Part shown: positions 16,659 through 25,529 of the stretch, piece after piece
Layout of the letters: each line of letters opens with the position of its first letter
Numbering within the stretch: the stretch's first letter is position 1
NCBI GenBank assembly: GCA_018268515.1
Contig: JAFDWK010000068.1
Location: forward strand, 1-62,650
DNA: 62,650 bases
Direction: 5' to 3'
Origin: Actinomycetota bacterium
Lineage (GTDB): Bacteria > Actinomycetota > Actinomycetes > Actinomycetales > Microbacteriaceae
Made by a program: the position numbers and the translations under genes
Notes under the pieces: generated by a model
What the model was told of the DNA's origin: nothing
Databases searched by the model: none
What the model saw: only the letters and a program-made list of their open reading frames with translations

Positions 16659-19247
16659 ATGTCTGTGCGCCTCGATCCGTCCGTCGTCCGCCCCGCCGAG
16701 GGGGATCCGGATCCGGATGCCGTGTATATGGCGTTCGTGGAATGGGTCGAGTCGTCGGGGATCTCGCTCTACCCGGCACAGGACGAGGCGGTGATCGAGA
16801 TCGTGTCCGGGCAGAACCTGATCCTCAGCACCCCGACCGGCACCGGCAAGTCGCTCGTCGCCGTCGCCGCGCACTTCGCCGCCCTCGCGGACGGGCGCCG
16901 CACGTATTACACCGCGCCGATCAAGGCCCTGGTCAGCGAGAAGTTCTTCAGCCTGGTCGATGTGTTCGGCGCGGAGAACGTCGGCATGGTGACCGGCGAT
17001 TCCGCGGTGAACGCGGACGCGCCGATCGTGTGCTGCACGGCGGAGATCCTGGCGAATCTGGCCCTGCGCGAGGGGCCGCAGGCCGAGGTCGGCCAGGTCG
17101 TCATGGACGAGTTCCACTTCTACGGCGATCCGGACCGCGGCTGGGCCTGGCAGGTGCCGTTGCTCACCCTGCCGCAGGCGCAGTTCATCCTGATGTCCGC
17201 CACGCTCGGCGACGTCACCGAGCTCGCGGCAGACCTCACCCGGCGCACCGCGCGCGAGACCGCGGTCGTCACCGGCGTGGAGCGGCCGGTGCCGCTGCAC
17301 TTCTTCTACGAGACCACCCCGATCCACGAGACGATCGAGGACCTGCTGCACACCGACCGCGCGCCCGTGTACATCGTGCACTTCTCGCAGGCCGCGGCCA
17401 TGGAGCGCGCACAGGCGCTCGCGAGCGCGAAGGTCGCCACCCGCGAGCAGCGCGACGAGATCGCCGAACTCATCGGCGGCTTCCGCTTCACCACCTCGTT
17501 CGGCAAGACGCTCGCGCGACTGCTGCGGCTCGGCATCGGCGTGCATCACGCCGGCATGCTGCCGAAGTACCGCCGCCTCGTCGAGCAGCTCGCGCAGCGC
17601 GGGCTCCTGCGCGTGATCTGCGGCACCGACACCCTCGGCGTCGGCATCAACGTGCCCATCCGCACCGTGCTGCTCACGGCGCTGACGAAGTTCGACGGCA
17701 CCCGGATGCGCCAGCTGAACGCACGCGAATTCCATCAGATCGCCGGGCGCGCGGGCCGTGCGGGCTTCGACACCGCCGGCACGGTCGTCGCGCAGGCGCC
17801 CGAGCACGAGTCGGAGAACCTCGCCGCGATCCGCAAGGCCGGCGACGATCCGAAGAAGAGGCGCAAGATCATCCGCAAGAAGGCCCCGGACGGCTTCGTC
17901 TCGTGGGGCGAGCCCTCGTTCCAGAAGCTCATCGCGGCGGAGCCCGAGACCCTGACCTCGCACATGCAGATCACGAGCGCGATGATGCTCAACGTGATCG
18001 GGCGCGGTGGCGACGTCTTCGCGAATATGCGTGCGCTGGTATATGACAATCACGAACCGCGGGCGAAGCAGCGGATCCTGGCCATCCGCGCGCTCGGGAT
18101 CTACCGGACGCTGCGGGAGTCGGGCATCGTCGAGCGCGACGCGAACGGTTCGGTCCGCCTCACCGTGGACCTGCAGCCGAACTTCGCCCTGAACCAGCCC
18201 CTCTCCCCCTTCGCCCTGGCGGCGTTCGAGCTTCTGGACCCTTCGACGGGCTCAGGGAGCGAGGGATCCGCGCCCGCGGCTCCGCATTCCTCGACGTTCG
18301 CGCTCGACATGATCTCGATCGTCGAAGCCACGCTCGACGACCCTCGCGCGATCCTCAGCCAGCAGGAGTTCGTCGCCCGCGGCGAGGCCGTCGCGGCGAT
18401 GAAGCGCGAGGGCATGGAGTACGAGGAGCGGATGGAGGCGCTCGAGGAGATCACGTATCCGAAGCCGCTCGAGGAGCTGCTGTCGGCGGCGTTCGAGACC
18501 TTCGGCGCCGCGCAGCCGTGGATCCGCGACTTCGAACTGCACCCCAAATCCGTCGTGCGCGACATGTACGAGCGAGCCATGTCGTTCGGAGAATATGTCG
18601 CGCTCTACAAGGTCGCCCGCTCCGAGGGCGTAGTGCTGCGCTACCTCTCCGACGCCTACCGTGCGGCATCGCAGACCATCCCCGAGCACCTCAAGACCGA
18701 GGAGCTGCGCGATCTCATCGAATGGCTCGGCGAGCTCGTCCGCCAGGTCGACTCCTCACTGCTGGACGAGTGGGAGGAGCTCATCTCGGGCCAGCCGGCC
18801 CTTCGACGGGCTCAGGGACCGGGTGCGGACGAGCCGGTGGTGCCGCCGGCGCCGAAACGGCTCACGACGAACGTGCGCGCCTTCCGGATCCTGGTGCGCA
18901 ACGAGCTGTTCCGCCGTGTGCAGCTCGCCGCGAGAGAGGACCTGGACGCCCTCGCGGAGCTGGATCCGGAGTTCGGCGCCGACGGCTGGGACGCGGCGCT
19001 GGACGCCTACTTCGCCGAGCACGACGAGATCCGCACCGGACCGGACGCCCGCAGCGCGGCGCTGCTCATCATCGACGAGACCGGCGGCCCCGACCATGAG
19101 CGGCCTGCGCGGGCCTGGGCCGTGCAGCAGATCATCGACGACCCCGCCGGCGACCACGACTGGCGGATCTCCGCCATGGTCGACCTCGACGCCTCCGACG
19201 AATCCGGCGAGGCCGTGATCGCGGTGACCGGCGTCGCGCGGCTATAG
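16659..19247 (+). CDS. DExH-box SF2 helicase with DUF3516 C-terminal region
   Basis: An 862-aa Ski2-like helicase typical of actinobacteria, probably acting on RNA. Walker A STPTGTGKS has Lys64; motif II is DEFH (from Asp150); SATL is motif III; and QIAGRAGRAGFD is motif VI, as in Ski2/Mtr4 enzymes. The C-terminal DUF3516 region covers roughly residues 400-850. Two copies of the 22-nt CTTCGACGGGCTCAGG repeat are translated inside it, at 18239-18260 (read DPSTGSGS) and 18799-18820 in another frame (read ALRRAQGPG). I chose the ATG at 16659; an upstream in-frame ATG at 16581 would translate the family C palindrome arm. Confidence 0.93.
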   Translation: MSVRLDPSVVRPAEGDPDPDAVYMAFVEWVESSGISLYPAQDEAVIEIVSGQNLILSTPTGTGKSLVAVAAHFAALADGRRTYYTAPIKALVSEKFFSLVDVFGAENVGMVTGDSAVNADAPIVCCTAEILANLALREGPQAEVGQVVMDEFHFYGDPDRGWAWQVPLLTLPQAQFILMSATLGDVTELAADLTRRTARETAVVTGVERPVPLHFFYETTPIHETIEDLLHTDRAPVYIVHFSQAAAMERAQALASAKVATREQRDEIAELIGGFRFTTSFGKTLARLLRLGIGVHHAGMLPKYRRLVEQLAQRGLLRVICGTDTLGVGINVPIRTVLLTALTKFDGTRMRQLNAREFHQIAGRAGRAGFDTAGTVVAQAPEHESENLAAIRKAGDDPKKRRKIIRKKAPDGFVSWGEPSFQKLIAAEPETLTSHMQITSAMMLNVIGRGGDVFANMRALVYDNHEPRAKQRILAIRALGIYRTLRESGIVERDANGSVRLTVDLQPNFALNQPLSPFALAAFELLDPSTGSGSEGSAPAAPHSSTFALDMISIVEATLDDPRAILSQQEFVARGEAVAAMKREGMEYEERMEALEEITYPKPLEELLSAAFETFGAAQPWIRDFELHPKSVVRDMYERAMSFGEYVALYKVARSEGVVLRYLSDAYRAASQTIPEHLKTEELRDLIEWLGELVRQVDSSLLDEWEELISGQPALRRAQGPGADEPVVPPAPKRLTTNVRAFRILVRNELFRRVQLAAREDLDALAELDPEFGADGWDAALDAYFAEHDEIRTGPDARSAALLIIDETGGPDHERPARAWAVQQIIDDPAGDHDWRISAMVDLDASDESGEAVIAVTGVARL
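18239..18260. repeat. Family B 22-nt repeat inside the DUF3516 helicase gene
   Basis: Core CTTCGACGGGCTCAGG. Other copies lie at 420-441, 18799-18820, 40889-40910 (reverse), 42489-42510 (reverse), and near matches at 43519-43540 and 43660-43681 (reverse) within panD. It is translated here as a Ser/Gly-rich insertion. Confidence 0.9.
18799..18820. repeat. Family B 22-nt repeat, second copy in the DUF3516 helicase gene
   Basis: Same orientation as the copy at 18239 but read in a different codon frame (ALRRAQGPG), showing that the nucleotide word, not the peptide, is what is repeated. Confidence 0.9.
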
Positions 19248-19353
19248 CCGGTCGACACCTACGCACTCGGCTCCCATCGGTTCGCGGCACTCCCGTGCCG
19301 ATGTCGGCGGTCGAGCGTATCGTCGGAGACACGGAAGCCGATCGGAGGGCATC

Positions 19354-20451
19354 ATGATGATTCGCGACGATCACGGCTGGCGTTCGCAGGCGCCGATCCA
19401 CCAGGGCATCGTGCCCTCCTACCTGCTGGCGAAGCTCGCCGCGTCTGAGCGGTATGCGCAGGCGGCGCACGCGGCCCGGCAGACGCTGATCGCACCCGCG
19501 CCCGCGCAGCACCGGTCGCAGCTGCGGCTGTCGATCGACGAGAACGGCACTCTCGTGGCGACGGTCGAGGCCGCACCGAACCGCACCATCGGCGATGCGC
19601 ACAAGACCGAGACGCTTCCCGGCGCCGTGGTGCGCACGGAGGACCAGCCGGCCGTCGCCGACGTCGCCGTCAACCAGGCGTTCGACGGGCTCGGCGCGAC
19701 GTTCCAGATGCTGCTCGATGCGTTCCAGCGCAACTCGATCGACGGCAAGGGCCTGCCGCTGGACGCCACGGTGCACTACGGATCCGGTTACGACAACGCG
19801 TTCTGGAACGGCGAGCGCATGGTGTTCGGCGACGGCGACGGCCAGGTGTTCCAGGGATTCACCGGATCGACCACCGTGATCGGGCATGAGCTGGGCCACG
19901 GCGTGATCCAGTACACGGCCGGGCTCGACTACCAGGGCCAGCCGGGGGCGCTGAACGAGTCGATCGCCGACGTGTTCGGCGCCCTCACCGAGCAGCATCT
20001 GCGCGGTCAGACCGCGGATCAGGCGACCTGGCTGATCGGAGCGGGCATCTTCACCCCGGCGGTGCACGGCAAGGCGCTGCGGTCGATGCTGCACCCGGGC
20101 ACCGCCTATGACGATCCGGAGCTCGGCAAGGATCCGCAGCCCGACGACATGAGCGGCTATGTCACCACGACCGACGACAACGGCGGGGTGCACATCAACT
20201 CGGGCATCCCGAACCGCGCCTTTGCGCTGTTCGCCGTCGAGCTCGGCGGCTACGCATGGGAGAAGGCCGGATCCGTCTGGTATCGCGCCCTGACCGGCGG
20301 GCTGGCATCGTCGGCGACGTTCGCGCAGTTCGCGAAGGCGACGATCGCCGCGGCGAACGCGGTGGACAAGGCCACGGGAGACGCCGCGCGCACGGCGTGG
20401 ACGTCGGTGGGCGTGATCAAGGCTGCGGGTGATGGGCGCGCCGCGGACTGA
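19354..20451 (+). CDS. Protealysin-like M4 metallopeptidase
   Basis: A 365-aa thermolysin-family zinc protease. The zinc motif HELGH is at residues 178-182 with catalytic Glu179, the third zinc ligand Glu202 is in LNESIADVFG, and the transition-state His280 is in GGVHINSG. It has the short, signal-less N-terminal propeptide of protealysin-like proteases (MMIRDDHGWRSQAPIHQGIVPSYLL), so export by a classical signal peptide is not expected. GGAGGGC precedes the ATG by about 5 bases. The next gene overlaps its end and encodes the likely inhibitor, so the pair forms one operon. Confidence 0.95.
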   Translation: MMIRDDHGWRSQAPIHQGIVPSYLLAKLAASERYAQAAHAARQTLIAPAPAQHRSQLRLSIDENGTLVATVEAAPNRTIGDAHKTETLPGAVVRTEDQPAVADVAVNQAFDGLGATFQMLLDAFQRNSIDGKGLPLDATVHYGSGYDNAFWNGERMVFGDGDGQVFQGFTGSTTVIGHELGHGVIQYTAGLDYQGQPGALNESIADVFGALTEQHLRGQTADQATWLIGAGIFTPAVHGKALRSMLHPGTAYDDPELGKDPQPDDMSGYVTTTDDNGGVHINSGIPNRAFALFAVELGGYAWEKAGSVWYRALTGGLASSATFAQFAKATIAAANAVDKATGDAARTAWTSVGVIKAAGDGRAAD

Positions 20452-20872
20452 TCCCCCTGCCGATCCACGGGTCGACGGTGCCGGCGCCGCCGGTGCGGCC
20501 GACGGCGCCGACCCGCGCGTGGACGCCGCCGCCGCCGACAGCGCGGACGACCCCGAGGGCGTCGCGATTCTCGTGGCACGCAGCGGCGGGATCGCCGGGA
20601 TGACCCGGCGCTGGAGCGTGCAGCCGGCCGGCGGCGAGACCGGGCATTGGATGATGCTCGTCGAGCGCTGTCCGTGGGGCGAGGCGCCGCCCGCCGGGTC
20701 GGGCGCGGATCGCTTCATCTGGCGGATCGAGGCGCGGGTCCACCGCGTGCGGCGCCGGCAGGTGATCCCGGAGGGGTACCTGCGGGGCCCGTGGCGAGAG
20801 CTGGTCGATGCCGTGCAAGCGGCCGACGCCGGGCCTGTTGCGCCTCCCCTGGAGAACGATCCCGATTCATAG
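20432..20872 (+). CDS. Probable emfourin (protealysin inhibitor)
   Basis: A 146-aa protein whose reading frame overlaps the protease gene by about 20 bases. After a low-complexity Ala/Asp/Pro stretch of about 45 residues, the core starts with VAILVARSGGIAGMTRRWSV, which resembles the conserved start of emfourin, the proteinaceous inhibitor commonly encoded next to protealysin-like M4 proteases. The rest (HWMMLVERCPW ... RFIWRIEARV) fits a small beta-rich fold. The family and its role are established elsewhere; assignment here rests on the core motif and adjacency. A GTG at 20429 is an alternative start. Confidence 0.75.
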   Translation: MGAPRTDPPADPRVDGAGAAGAADGADPRVDAAAADSADDPEGVAILVARSGGIAGMTRRWSVQPAGGETGHWMMLVERCPWGEAPPAGSGADRFIWRIEARVHRVRRRQVIPEGYLRGPWRELVDAVQAADAGPVAPPLENDPDS

Positions 20873-20881
20873 ACTGAAGAC

Positions 20882-22570
20882 ATGGATGCCGACGTGACGA
20901 CCGAGGAACAGGCCGACGCGCTGGCGGCGCGCATCCTCTCCCCCCGGGAGCTTCCTCTGGTCCTGGTCTCCACGACCGGTGCCGGTGAGCTCCTGTTCGA
21001 TGTCGCGATGCTGCGTTCGGCGCTCGACGGCCTCGCCGAGGTCGTCGTGCTGGAGACCGGGCCGATCTCGAAGCGGGTGGAATCCCTGCTGCCGGAGAAG
21101 ACCCAGGTCTTCAACGGCGCGGCGCGGTCCTACCCACCGGACTTCGCCGACTCGCCCGTGTGGACCCGCTCGCACCTGCGCTTCCCCCAGTTCGCGGATA
21201 CGAGGACACTCATCGACGACGCTCTCGCCCAGGCGGGGCGTCACTCACTCGAATCGGCTCCGCCACCGGAGATCCGCACGGCAACGGCGATCGTCGAGGG
21301 GATCACCGCGGGCGGCACCCGCGCGATCGCTCGGCTCGACGACGGCACCGTCGTCACCGTCACATCGGAGCGTTTGCCGCAAGGCATCCCCCTTGAGCGG
21401 GCCGTGCTGCCCGGACGGCCCGTCACGGGCGTCCTGGACGGGTTCGAGCTGCAACCAGAACCGGCACCCGTCACGCATGATCTGTTCGGTCACGACGAGA
21501 TCCGTCTCGCCCTCGTCGTCAAGGTCACGGATCTGCGTGCCACCCTGCAGTTGCATCCGCGCGTCGAACCTCTGATCCTCCGGCGGCGCGACGTCACCAC
21601 TGATCACGAACAGCCCGTCAGCGAGGTGCTCCGGGTGGGGCAGATCGTGCCCGTGCGGCTGCGCCGTGCAGACTCTCGCTCCCTCGCCGCGAGTGTATGG
21701 GATGTTCCGGCCGACGCAGAGGTTCTGGAATCTCCGCCGCTCGTCACCGGGGGACCGCCCTGGCTGAGCGCGGCTACCCGGGAGGAGCCGGCGCCGCCGG
21801 TGCCCGCGCCGCACTCCGTGCCTGCGCGGAACCTGACGGAGCCCGGGTCGGCGTCTGACGCCTCCCCTGGCACGGGCGCCGCCCCGTACCATGCGGGGGA
21901 GATCGCCGCCCTGGCTCATGAGATCGTGGCGCTGCGTGGCGACATCCTCGCGTTGACGAACCTGGTCGCGGGGCTGCGCAGGACGTCGAGCGACTCGGAG
22001 GTGGCACGGTTGAAGGCAGAGAATGCGAGTCTGCAGATGCAGGTGTCCCGCGAACGCGCCGCACACGCGACCACGACCACACGACTGAGCAGAGCGGTCG
22101 CGGACCGGAAGGAGGCGGGACGCGAACTCCGCGAGGCACGCCGGCCCGGTTCCCGCGCGGCCCGTCCGGATGCCGACGAGAAGAGCCTGCGCGCCGCCAT
22201 CGCCGAACTCTGGACGGAACGCACCGACCCGGGCGAACGCGACCTCTGGCCGCTGCGGGAGTACATCGTCGGCCCGGAGTTCCTCCGTTCTCTCGCCGCA
22301 CTGGACCAGGGGCAGCTCGCCAAGGCGATCCGGGCCAGCGTGGATGCGATCACGGGCCGAGCCCGCGAGATCGCCGGGCGCGATCTGCACCGGTTGCGCA
22401 CCGGCGACGGCGGTGACGACCCGTACCAGACCCGGCCCGACGGCGCGAAGGCATGGCGTGCGTCGATCGAGCAGAAGGCACCGGGCGGCCGTCGGCTGCA
22501 CTATTGGGAGCTTGCGGGCAACGCCATCGAACTGAGTCGAGTCGTGCACCACGACGACACGCGGGCCTGA
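20882..22570 (+). CDS. Hypothetical protein with N-terminal Rossmann-like region, beta-rich middle and coiled coil
   Basis: A 562-aa protein I do not recognise. Residues about 1-100 show alternating strands and helices (LPLVLVSTTGAGELLFDVAM, then AEVVVLETGPISKRVESLLP and VFNGAARSYPPDF). Residues about 130-290 look like two small beta barrels, possibly OB/S1-like (ITAGGTRAIARLDDGTVVTV; ALVVKVTDLRATLQLHP). A Pro/Ala linker precedes a coiled coil around 335-420, and a compact C-terminal domain ends LHYWELAGNAIELSRVVHHD. GGATCC is absent from this gene although frequent on both sides, hinting at separate origin. It starts 9 bases after the emfourin gene. Confidence 0.7.
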   Translation: MDADVTTEEQADALAARILSPRELPLVLVSTTGAGELLFDVAMLRSALDGLAEVVVLETGPISKRVESLLPEKTQVFNGAARSYPPDFADSPVWTRSHLRFPQFADTRTLIDDALAQAGRHSLESAPPPEIRTATAIVEGITAGGTRAIARLDDGTVVTVTSERLPQGIPLERAVLPGRPVTGVLDGFELQPEPAPVTHDLFGHDEIRLALVVKVTDLRATLQLHPRVEPLILRRRDVTTDHEQPVSEVLRVGQIVPVRLRRADSRSLAASVWDVPADAEVLESPPLVTGGPPWLSAATREEPAPPVPAPHSVPARNLTEPGSASDASPGTGAAPYHAGEIAALAHEIVALRGDILALTNLVAGLRRTSSDSEVARLKAENASLQMQVSRERAAHATTTTRLSRAVADRKEAGRELREARRPGSRAARPDADEKSLRAAIAELWTERTDPGERDLWPLREYIVGPEFLRSLAALDQGQLAKAIRASVDAITGRAREIAGRDLHRLRTGDGGDDPYQTRPDGAKAWRASIEQKAPGGRRLHYWELAGNAIELSRVVHHDDTRA

Positions 22571-22579
22571 CGGGGCAGC

Positions 22580-22852
22580 TCAGCTGCGGGAGCCGGAACT
22601 CGCCGAGCCATCATCATCGTCGGCGGCGGCGGCAGCAGCATCCTCCCCCGGCAGCGGGATCGACACCGAACCGACGGATTCGGATGCGCCTGTCAGGGAG
22701 ATGGTGATGCTCGGGCCGATCGGGGTTCCGACGCCGCGTCCGAGCGGATCGGCGACGGGTGGATCCGGGAGGAGTTCGATGCCGTCCCGCTCGAACGGCT
22801 CGGCCGGGAGGGCGGCCCATTCCCCCTTCTCCTCCGGCTTCTGCGTGAACAT
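22580..22852 (-). CDS. Small conserved actinobacterial protein (MFTQKPEEKGEW type)
   Basis: A 90-aa acidic protein starting MFTQKPEEKGEWAALPAEP, a beginning I associate with a small conserved hypothetical family in Microbacteriaceae. The middle is Pro/Gly/Ser-rich and the C-terminus is Ala/Asp-rich (AAAAAADDDDGS). ATG at 22852 is used; an ATG two codons upstream (22858) is possible. The frame stays open upstream through the 19-nt repeats, which are unlikely to be coding. Function is unknown. Confidence 0.65.
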   Translation of the reverse strand: MFTQKPEEKGEWAALPAEPFERDGIELLPDPPVADPLGRGVGTPIGPSITISLTGASESVGSVSIPLPGEDAAAAAADDDDGSASSGSRS

Positions 22853-22920
22853 GCCCATGCGTCCATTGTGCGCCTGCACGCAGACCAGCGGGTCATCGCT
22901 CTCGCGACCGACGGATCGGC

Positions 22921-23045
22921 GAGACACCGGATCCTGCACGAGACATCGGATCCGGCACGAGACATCGGATCCGGCACGAGACACCGGATCCTGCACGAGA
23001 CATCAGCTCTGACGTGATGCCTCGTGCAGAATGTGATGTCTCGCG
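22921..23045. repeat. 19-nt tandem repeats with inverted copies
   Basis: Four consecutive 19-nt units at 22921-22996 alternate GAGACACCGGATCCTGCAC and GAGACATCGGATCCGGCAC in the order 1-2-2-1. A fifth diverged unit follows at 22997, and two units in the opposite orientation lie at about 23013-23045 (reverse complement begins CGAGACATCACATTCTGCAC). The whole forms a hairpin-capable block between the 3' end of the DUF998 gene and the small gene at 22580-22852. Confidence 0.9.
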
Positions 23046-23082
23046 ACGCGCGTCCCCACCCGCCCTGTGCCACCGACCCGTC

Positions 23083-24138
23083 TCAGCCGCGCCAGAGGGT
23101 CGCCCGGGCCGAGATCCTCGGGGCTTCCGGCGCGAGCACGGCGAGCACCCGCACGAACGTGGTCATCCAGACCAGGCCGAGCCCCACGGCGATCGCCTCG
23201 ACGCCGGCCGACGAGTAGAGCCCGAACGGCACGTGCAGCAGCACCGCCGCGACCAGCAGCACCGCGAGCCCGACCGTGGCGATCACGAGCGCCCGGGGCG
23301 GCCCGGGCAGCGCCCGTGTCGACATCAGCGCGGCGAGGCCGAACAGCACGAGCGCGCCGATCGCCGCGATCCAGTGCACCACCCGGTTCGCCTCGATCGG
23401 CACGAATCCGACCACGGCGAGCGCGACGCCGGTCGCCGCCCAGAGCGCGACCACCGCGGCGATCCCGCGCAGGGCGGCGTCTCCGCGGATCCGGTGCAGA
23501 TCGCGGCCGATGTAGGAGCCGACCGTCGCGAACATCAGCCCCGCGACGACGAGCGTGCCGTTGAACGCCCAGCCCCGTGCGCCCAGCCCGAGCTGGGAGA
23601 AGTTCTGCTGCCACCACAGCGGATCCGCCGCGGTCGCCATCGCGAACAGCGTGCCGATCGCGAGGAAGCCGAACAGCAGCCCGGCCAGATCCCGGGTGCG
23701 GATCCCGGTGCCCGCGGTGTAGGCGAACCGGCCACCGGCCGCGCCCGCGACGCCCGCGATGAGCGCGCCGCCCAGCGCCGGTGCGGTGAAGTCGTGCAGT
23801 CCCGCGCCGAAGACCGCGCCACCCAGCAGCACCCCGAACGCGGTCACCGCCGCGAAGACCACGGTCAGCGCGACCGCGGAGACCCGCGACACCGCGGTCT
23901 GCCACGGCGGCATCGGATCCGTCTCTCCCCGGCGATGCTGCAGGGTGCTGGTGACGAACGCCGCCGCCGCGATGGCACCCGCGATCAGGGCGATCGGCTG
24001 GCTCAGCGAGCCGGGCCCGGTGAGCGCACGCGGCGGGCCCTGCAGCGCGACGAGTCCCGCCCCGGTGCCGACGACGAAGCAGATCGCCGTCGCCCACACC
24101 GTGCGGGTCTCCTCGCGCAGCCGCCCGGACGTGTCCAT
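23083..24138 (-). CDS. DUF998-type integral membrane protein
   Basis: A 351-aa protein with about eight to nine hydrophobic segments. The block NFSQLGLGARGWAFNGTLVVAGL and the later VHWIAAIGALVLFGLAALM fit DUF998/Frag1-like membrane proteins of actinobacteria, whose function is unknown. The first two segments and the middle pair are Ala/Val-rich. It is a single gene on the minus strand, flanked by repeat-rich gaps on both sides. Confidence 0.75.
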   Translation of the reverse strand: MDTSGRLREETRTVWATAICFVVGTGAGLVALQGPPRALTGPGSLSQPIALIAGAIAAAAFVTSTLQHRRGETDPMPPWQTAVSRVSAVALTVVFAAVTAFGVLLGGAVFGAGLHDFTAPALGGALIAGVAGAAGGRFAYTAGTGIRTRDLAGLLFGFLAIGTLFAMATAADPLWWQQNFSQLGLGARGWAFNGTLVVAGLMFATVGSYIGRDLHRIRGDAALRGIAAVVALWAATGVALAVVGFVPIEANRVVHWIAAIGALVLFGLAALMSTRALPGPPRALVIATVGLAVLLVAAVLLHVPFGLYSSAGVEAIAVGLGLVWMTTFVRVLAVLAPEAPRISARATLWRG

Positions 24139-24188
24139 GCCGCCATCGAACCACGCCCCGGCGACAGCGGCAGCGGCACCGCGCCGAA

Positions 24189-24263
24189 CCGCGAGACTGC
24201 ATCTGGGCGACGAGACTGCGCACGCGGACTGCTGTCTGGTCGCCGAGATGCAGTCTCGCCGTC
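24189..24263. repeat. Family C palindromic repeat (intergenic copy)
   Basis: Ends CCGCGAGAC / GTCTCGCCG, inner left arm TGCATCTGGGCGACGAGAC, inner right arm GTCGCCGAGATGCAGTCTC. It lies directly upstream of the DUF998 gene start. Confidence 0.8.
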
Positions 24264-24439
24264 AGAAGCGCCTGCGCATCCGGAAGCGCGACGGACCAGG
24301 ATCCGGTCCGGAAGTCTGGACAGAGAGCAGCGCCGGAAGGCGCCGGGACCGGGATCCGGTGCCGTGCCGTGCCGGAGTCCCTCGCAGATCCGCCCGCGGG
24401 TCAGGATCCCGGTGCCGGACGAGACCCACCGCCTCGGCT

Positions 24440-24480
24440 CGTCCCCGTCGGCGCGCGCCGTAGGGTCGCTGACGGGGACG
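24440..24480. terminator. Perfect 10-bp hairpin downstream of the PH-like membrane protein gene
   Basis: CGTCCCCGTC pairs with GACGGGGACG around a 21-nt loop, about 50 bases past the stop of the minus-strand gene ending at 24528. The rest of the 390-bp gap (24139-24527) holds the family C copy and GC-rich sequence in which I see no gene. Likely a terminator; there is no T-tract. Confidence 0.5.
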
Positions 24481-24527
24481 ACCCCGCGGGACGGGTCCAC
24501 AGGAGAGGCCGCACCCGAACGGCCCGG

Positions 24528-25082
24528 TCAGCGTTGGATCGTGCCGGATCCGCCGTGCATCTCGCCGCGCAGCGGCCAGCGGCCGTTGTGCTGGCGGAAT
24601 TCGTTGGCACGCAGCAGCGGCGAGAGGTCGTAGATGTTCGGGTTCAACCGCAGGCGAGGCCCCGAGGCCGCACGCACCGTGAGCTGCAGCTGCCCGCCGT
24701 GGACCCGCACGTAATAGTCGACGATGTCGGCGTAGACGATGACCGCCTCGCGCCCCCAGATCGTGCGGAAGGCGATCTCGTCGACGCGCGGTTCGACGTA
24801 GAAGTTGCGGTACATGATCAGGAACAGCGCGCCGCCGAGCAGGATCCCGACCGAGGCGATCCGCATCGGCCAGAGCATTCCATCGGTGTCCTGCTGGGTG
24901 AACGAGGTCAGCCCCAGCAGCCCGCCGACGGCGACGAAGAGCGCACCGACGACCAGCACCAGCTTCGGCATGCGCTGACGCACCGACCCCACCGAACGTC
25001 GTCCGCGCATGCGCGACACTGCCGCCACCACGAGGATCAGGACGGCCAGCACGAGAAGGATCTTCACCACGAAGGCGGACAT
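24528..25082 (-). CDS. Small membrane protein with PH-like C-terminal domain
   Basis: A 184-aa protein: N-terminal membrane segment (about residues 4-22), two more (about 43-64 and 75-95), then a soluble domain EPRVDEIAFRTIWGREAVIV, ADIVDYYVRVHGGQLQLTVR, as in bacterial PH-domain membrane proteins. Function is unknown. The ATG at 25082 is directly abutted by GGAGG, which is unusually close for a ribosome binding site, so the start is uncertain. Frames upstream enter repeat-rich DNA. Confidence 0.65.
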   Translation of the reverse strand: MSAFVVKILLVLAVLILVVAAVSRMRGRRSVGSVRQRMPKLVLVVGALFVAVGGLLGLTSFTQQDTDGMLWPMRIASVGILLGGALFLIMYRNFYVEPRVDEIAFRTIWGREAVIVYADIVDYYVRVHGGQLQLTVRAASGPRLRLNPNIYDLSPLLRANEFRQHNGRWPLRGEMHGGSGTIQR

Positions 25083-25186
25083 CCTCCGACGGTATCGCGT
25101 GCGGAGCCGCGCCGCGGCGCGCATCGATGCGAAGCGCAGGCCGACGACGCCGGCCCCGGCGGCCCCGGATATAGGGCGCATCGGGC

Positions 25187-25229
25187 CCCACAGGGGCCGA
25201 CCCCAGGCCACATGCCCGACCCCTGTGGG
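25187..25229. repeat. Inverted repeat, first element of a repeat cluster
   Basis: CCCACAGGGG and CCCCTGTGGG pair perfectly, with additional inner pairing. It is located about 105 bases upstream of the PH-like protein start. Confidence 0.75.
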
Positions 25230-25309
25230 AAAACGGAGAGCCCGCACGCAATGCGCGGCGTGTCAGGACCGGATCCCGCCCCGACACGCCGCGAACTCCT
25301 CCGTTTTCC
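25228..25309. repeat. Nested inverted repeat, second element of the cluster
   Basis: Outer arms GGAAAACGGAG / CTCCGTTTTCC (25228-25238 and 25299-25309) and inner arms CGCGGCGTGTC / GACACGCCGCG (25254-25264 and 25283-25293) are all perfect 11-mers. It could form a cruciform or stable hairpin. Confidence 0.85.
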
Positions 25310-25327
25310 GACGGGCCGAGGTGCCCC

Positions 25328-25500
25328 CGGCCGCTTCCGACCCTGGTTCATCCCGGCCGCTTCCGACCCTGGTTCATCCCGGCCGCTTCCGACCCTGGTG
25401 CCCCCGGCCGCTTCCGACCCTGGTTCATCCCGGTCGGATCCGACCCTGGTTCATCCCGGACGGATCCGCCCCCGTTCACCCCGGGACGGATCCGACCACG
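25328..25500. repeat. 26-nt tandem repeat, about six units
   Basis: The unit (core CGGCCGCTTCCGACCCTGG followed by TTCATCC) is repeated from 25328. The first four units are nearly identical, one is a base shorter, and the last units decay to CGGACGGATCCG variants. No gene is seen in this 500-bp gap. Confidence 0.9.
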
Positions 25501-25529
25501 GTCATGACAGGACGGAACCGCCCGGTGAC

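Noticed and set aside
22580-22996. Upstream extension of the 90-aa small protein through the 19-nt repeats
   Set aside because: The extension (repeating VSCRIRCLVQDP-like peptides) is a translation of the repeat array; the conserved MFTQKPEEKGEW start is downstream.
22921-23045. CRISPR array
   Set aside because: The 19-nt units are contiguous with no spacers, include inverted copies, and no cas genes are in the window.
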